A stretch of DNA of 64,000 bases, taken from Dyadobacter frigoris (GTDB taxonomy: Bacteria > Bacteroidota > Bacteroidia > Cytophagales > Spirosomataceae). The translations under genes and the position numbers were made by a program. The notes under the pieces were generated by a model, which was not told the origin of the DNA, searched no databases, and saw nothing but the letters and a program-made list of their open reading frames with translations. The stretch is from positions 142,066 to 206,065 of the forward strand of contig NZ_SZVO01000015.1 of assembly GCF_005280585.1 (NCBI RefSeq), written 5' to 3'. Shown here piece after piece: positions 61,828 through 64,000 of the stretch. Each line of letters begins with the position of its first letter. The stretch's first letter is position 1.

Positions 61828-62162
61828 AATGAGTCAAGTTTAGATCCTGTGAAAATTGGATTTTTCAATTCTTCCTGGTTTGTCCAGATTTCTTTCTTTA
61901 AGCTTTTCTTTTCTACCGTGTGCTGCTTTGTTTCAGCAGTTTCTGGCTGAGCTGTTTTCCACTGATTGCAGTGGGCCCGGATGTATTTGATATCCTGACG
62001 GTTTACCAATGCAAAGCCCAGATCGGCATTGATCAGCTCGATGGTAAACCGGGCGGAGTGCTGCTGCTGAAAATAGTGCTCGTAAACCTCGTATAGCTTC
62101 CTTCGTCTTCTGACATCCCTGCTTTCAAAAAGCCGGATGAGCTGCTCTTTGCTTGCTTTCAT
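61824..62162 (-). CDS. hypothetical protein of the mobilization operon
   Basis: About 112 residues from the ATG at 62162, which overlaps the stop of the HTH gene (62159). Contents: KEQLIRLFESRDVRRRRKLY, then EHYFQQQHSARFTIELINAD. It is basic and may bind DNA. Overlaps ParA by 4 bp (61824-61827). Family unknown. Confidence 0.6.
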   Translation of the reverse strand: MKASKEQLIRLFESRDVRRRRKLYEVYEHYFQQQHSARFTIELINADLGFALVNRQDIKYIRAHCNQWKTAQPETAETKQHTVEKKSLKKEIWTNQEELKNPIFTGSKLDSL

Positions 62163-62458
62163 ACCGGCTGGGTTTGAGATGATAGAGAAACATCCTGCCA
62201 GCCATTCTGTATTTTCCACTGCAGCAGGACGTCTTTAAAAAAATACAGCCGTCCACCCTGACGGATGTGCGGAATTCTATTATGTGCACATTGGTAATAG
62301 AGTGCGTGTTTTGAAATACCGTCCAGAAACACGCGCGCCTGGCGGGTGTCCAGAAGAATAGCAGCGTGTTGTCCGGTGTCCGGTGAAGTCACGCGGACTA
62401 AAATGGTTTCCAAATCGGCGACTGCCAGATCAGAAACTTTGGTTTGTCTGTTTATCAT
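62159..62458 (-). CDS. small helix-turn-helix protein (excisionase-like)
   Basis: About 99 residues from the ATG at 62458 (INRQTKVSDLAVADLETILV). The C-terminal half includes the HTH-like ISKHALYYQCAHNRIPHIRQ, then GGRLYFFKDVLLQW, typical of excisionase/MerR-type small HTH proteins. A longer frame to 62518 lies in the palindrome. It may regulate this operon or assist the recombinase in excision, which is inference. Confidence 0.7.
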   Translation of the reverse strand: MINRQTKVSDLAVADLETILVRVTSPDTGQHAAILLDTRQARVFLDGISKHALYYQCAHNRIPHIRQGGRLYFFKDVLLQWKIQNGWQDVSLSSQTQPV

Positions 62459-62515
62459 ATTGCAGCTCGTTTTAGTAGAACATGCTGCAAAGTTGATCCG
62501 GGCAAATGGCAAAAA

Positions 62516-62540
62516 CATTCCCGCAGTTCCGGCGGGAATG
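62516..62540. promoter_or_regulatory. palindrome upstream of the HTH gene, candidate operator
   Basis: CATTCCCGC (62516-62524) and GCGGGAATG (62532-62540) form a 9-bp dyad with a 7-nt loop about 60-80 bp upstream of the HTH gene start. The sequence GTTCCGGCG and AAAAGAA next to it also appears near 33155. Confidence 0.5.
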
Positions 62541-62579
62541 AAAAGAACATAAAAGTGAAATTTCAGGCCCGGATCGGCA

Positions 62580-63488
62580 CTATAAATCCCGAATCAGCAA
62601 CTTACAATCCTGGACATATTTGTGTCGCGGCTGACGGACACTGCAATTAAAAGTATCCTGCTGCTCGGGTTGGAACGCCTTGACAAATGAGTCTTTTGAA
62701 ATATGATGAGAAAGCCAGCTGCCAAAGAGCGCTGCGATTTGTGTAGCCATGAGCTCCTGGGCAATATGCCCTTGTTTGTTGAGCACATAGTACAAAGCCG
62801 CCAGTTGTAGTCTTGCACCTCGGCCGGTATTTCGGAATCTGTAAATACCATCATTATCTGTTGGAGCGATCCACTTTTCCCGCATCAGGACTGAAATCAA
62901 CCGCTCGAATTTTTGCTGCTTTTCTTCTTGATCTGCACCGGAGAGTATCTGGCAGAAATGTTCATACGCAGACTTTTTCGAAGATTTTACAGGCATTGTC
63001 TGAGTTGATGCTGATAGAAACGGTGACAGTGCCGTTTCTAACTCCTGTTTCCATTGGTTGATATCGAGATCTGAGGGCGGCTGGATTCCGGAGGGGAGCT
63101 TTTCAAGCCATCTGTAAATTTCAAGAATTGACTGCTGCTTGGCTTCCCACGAGCTGTAATCCTTTCGGGCTAGAAGCTGATCAAAGACCCGGCGGTTATT
63201 TTTAAGAAGAAAATGCATTCTTTTCCTTACCATCTCGATCCGCTCTCTTTTGAAAGCTGCCAGATACCATAAGTTCAGAGGTTTTTCCAGATACCTTTCA
63301 TAATCATCAAGGTAATTACCGGTATCATCATAAATCGAGAACACATACCTGTTATGGTAAAGAATAAGCATCCGGTTCAGACAGGTGAGCTCATTCTGGT
63401 AAAAGCTACCTGCGAATTCCTCTGAAAGGTATTTAATTAAGGGGTACTGTAAATTTGAATGTAGGTTCATCTTTCTCTCCGTTTTCAT
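62580..63488 (-). CDS. conserved hypothetical protein of the transfer module
   Basis: About 302 residues from the ATG at 63488 (KTERKMNLHSNLQYPLIKYL); the ATG at 63470 is also possible. Largely helical, with several Tyr- and Arg-rich blocks (LILYHNRYVFSIYDDTGNY, YRFRNTGRGARLQLAALYYV) and a C-terminal part (LFGSWLSHHISKDSFVKAFQ, RQPRHKYVQDCKLLIRDL). It resembles RteC-like regulators only loosely. It is the first gene of the minus-strand operon in this window. Confidence 0.6.
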   Translation of the reverse strand: MKTERKMNLHSNLQYPLIKYLSEEFAGSFYQNELTCLNRMLILYHNRYVFSIYDDTGNYLDDYERYLEKPLNLWYLAAFKRERIEMVRKRMHFLLKNNRRVFDQLLARKDYSSWEAKQQSILEIYRWLEKLPSGIQPPSDLDINQWKQELETALSPFLSASTQTMPVKSSKKSAYEHFCQILSGADQEEKQQKFERLISVLMREKWIAPTDNDGIYRFRNTGRGARLQLAALYYVLNKQGHIAQELMATQIAALFGSWLSHHISKDSFVKAFQPEQQDTFNCSVRQPRHKYVQDCKLLIRDL

Positions 63489-63716
63489 TCTGCACAATTA
63501 AACCTAGGCAAAGTCAATTTAACGACTTTGTAATTCGAATTTAAAAAATGAAAGTGAAATTTCATTACCTATTTAAAATCTAAATGGGTGCATATTGCAG
63601 AGGTTAAGCTTTGAACACCGATTTGTTTGCAGATACATGATGGTCTAACTTAAACGCGTAGAGAGTGATAGACAGCCATACGGCTTATTTCAAATTAAAA
63701 GTATTGAATTAGGCAT
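63489..63716. other. intergenic region upstream of the transfer operon
   Basis: About 230 bp between the hypothetical gene and the IS1595-type transposase. It should hold the promoter of the minus-strand operon, but no clear consensus was identified. Confidence 0.45.
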
Positions 63717-64000
63717 TTAGCCAATAATCATTTTATAGGGGTGTGGCGGGGCCGAAATCATCCTTTTCATTAGGTTTTCAAATATGCCTTCTTTCATTTT
63801 ATGCCGGTTGAAACGATATGTATATTCGTTGATATACGACTGCAAATAATGAACGGAATGATGAACTCCTCGCAGCCAGGCTTTAAACATCATAATGCTA
63901 CGATGTAGTTGCGGGAAATTCTTCCCTTTTTTCTCTGACTTTTCTCTCAGTAGTTTAGGGAATTCTTTTTCCAATCCCTTGTATCCCGTCCAGCCATCTG
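63717..64000 (-). CDS. IS1595-family transposase, partial (5' end outside window)
   Basis: The frame runs from the right edge to the stop at 63717. The visible C-terminal part is DGWTGYKGLEKEFPKLLREK, then the NFPQLHRSIMMFKAWLRGVH block, then HSVHYLQSYINEYTYRFNRH. The conserved DGWxGY and FKxWLRGxHH motifs are diagnostic of the IS1595 group. It marks a second insertion sequence in the element, or a boundary insertion. Confidence 0.85.
   Translation of the reverse strand, partial: DGWTGYKGLEKEFPKLLREKSEKKGKNFPQLHRSIMMFKAWLRGVHHSVHYLQSYINEYTYRFNRHKMKEGIFENLMKRMISAPPHPYKMIIG

Noticed and set aside
33808..63716. A CRISPR array or rRNA genes
   Set aside because: No regular direct repeats with unique spacers and no rRNA-like stretches were found.
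31351..64000. A second copy of the tRNA-Leu 3' end as an att site
   Set aside because: None was seen by eye within the window; the right end presumably lies beyond it.

Overview
The window looks like a chromosomal segment of a Bacteroidota bacterium, most likely Cytophagales and Dyadobacter-like. This rests on the gene families present: a SusC-type/OMP_b-brl TonB receptor, paired FtsX-type permeases with HlyD and TolC partners, a type IX secretion (T9SS) C-terminal sorting domain, RHS proteins with a DUF6443-type start, and Bacteroidetes IS and mobilization genes. It also rests on a promoter of the form TTG-N19-TAnnTTTG in front of a tRNA gene. The genus is an inference.

Core region (1-31.35 kb). 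This holds ordinary housekeeping and regulatory genes: a CZB-PAS sensor and a single-domain response regulator, a TonB-dependent outer-membrane receptor, a DUF819 membrane protein, lepA, the pyruvate dehydrogenase E2 subunit, hslV, a GNAT acetyltransferase, a PBP4-type carboxypeptidase, a beta-CASP metallo-hydrolase, accA, a HAD hydrolase, a site-2-protease-like M50 protein, a lipid acyltransferase and a phosphotriesterase-like protein. A long minus-strand block (28.2 to 18.7 kb) follows, with HlyD adaptor, TolC, ABC ATPase, two permeases, sigma-54 response regulator and histidine kinase. It is probably an efflux or lipoprotein-trafficking system with its own NtrC-type two-component control. 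Three small repeat families have settled in its gaps. One carries a GxxExxY gene between long inverted repeats, and that gene has an in-frame amber codon.

Mobile region (31.31 to >64 kb). It starts exactly at a tRNA-Leu(CAA) gene. A large serine recombinase reads into the tRNA 3' end, so this is the left end of an integrated element. Next come a small conserved protein, an ArdA antirestriction protein, cargo genes (a membrane MutS-family ATPase, a frameshifted UDG-like gene, an XRE regulator, and a cluster of nucleotidyltransferase/HEPN-like proteins), a hairpin-rich non-coding stretch at 42.1-42.4 kb, and a Crp-type regulator. A surface toxin locus follows: a 1245-residue T9SS-sorted protein, a 1137-residue RHS protein with a distinct C-terminal tip, and two tandem, paralogous small membrane proteins placed like immunity genes. 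After these come lipoproteins and a secreted C10 cysteine protease. A second toxin tip (JAB-like) is interrupted at 57,517-58,562 by an IS982-type element with clear inverted repeats and a 7-bp target duplication.

The right part (58.8-63.5 kb) is a minus-strand mobilization/maintenance module: relaxase, MobC-like protein, a candidate oriT, a 43-residue protein, a membrane protein, a ParA-type ATPase and a HTH protein. It ends at an IS1595-type transposase cut by the window edge. The second att site of the element was not found and presumably lies beyond 64 kb.

The most noteworthy candidates for an undescribed system are the RHS tip with twin membrane proteins, the XRE plus NT/HEPN cluster, and the structured non-coding stretch at 42.1-42.4 kb.
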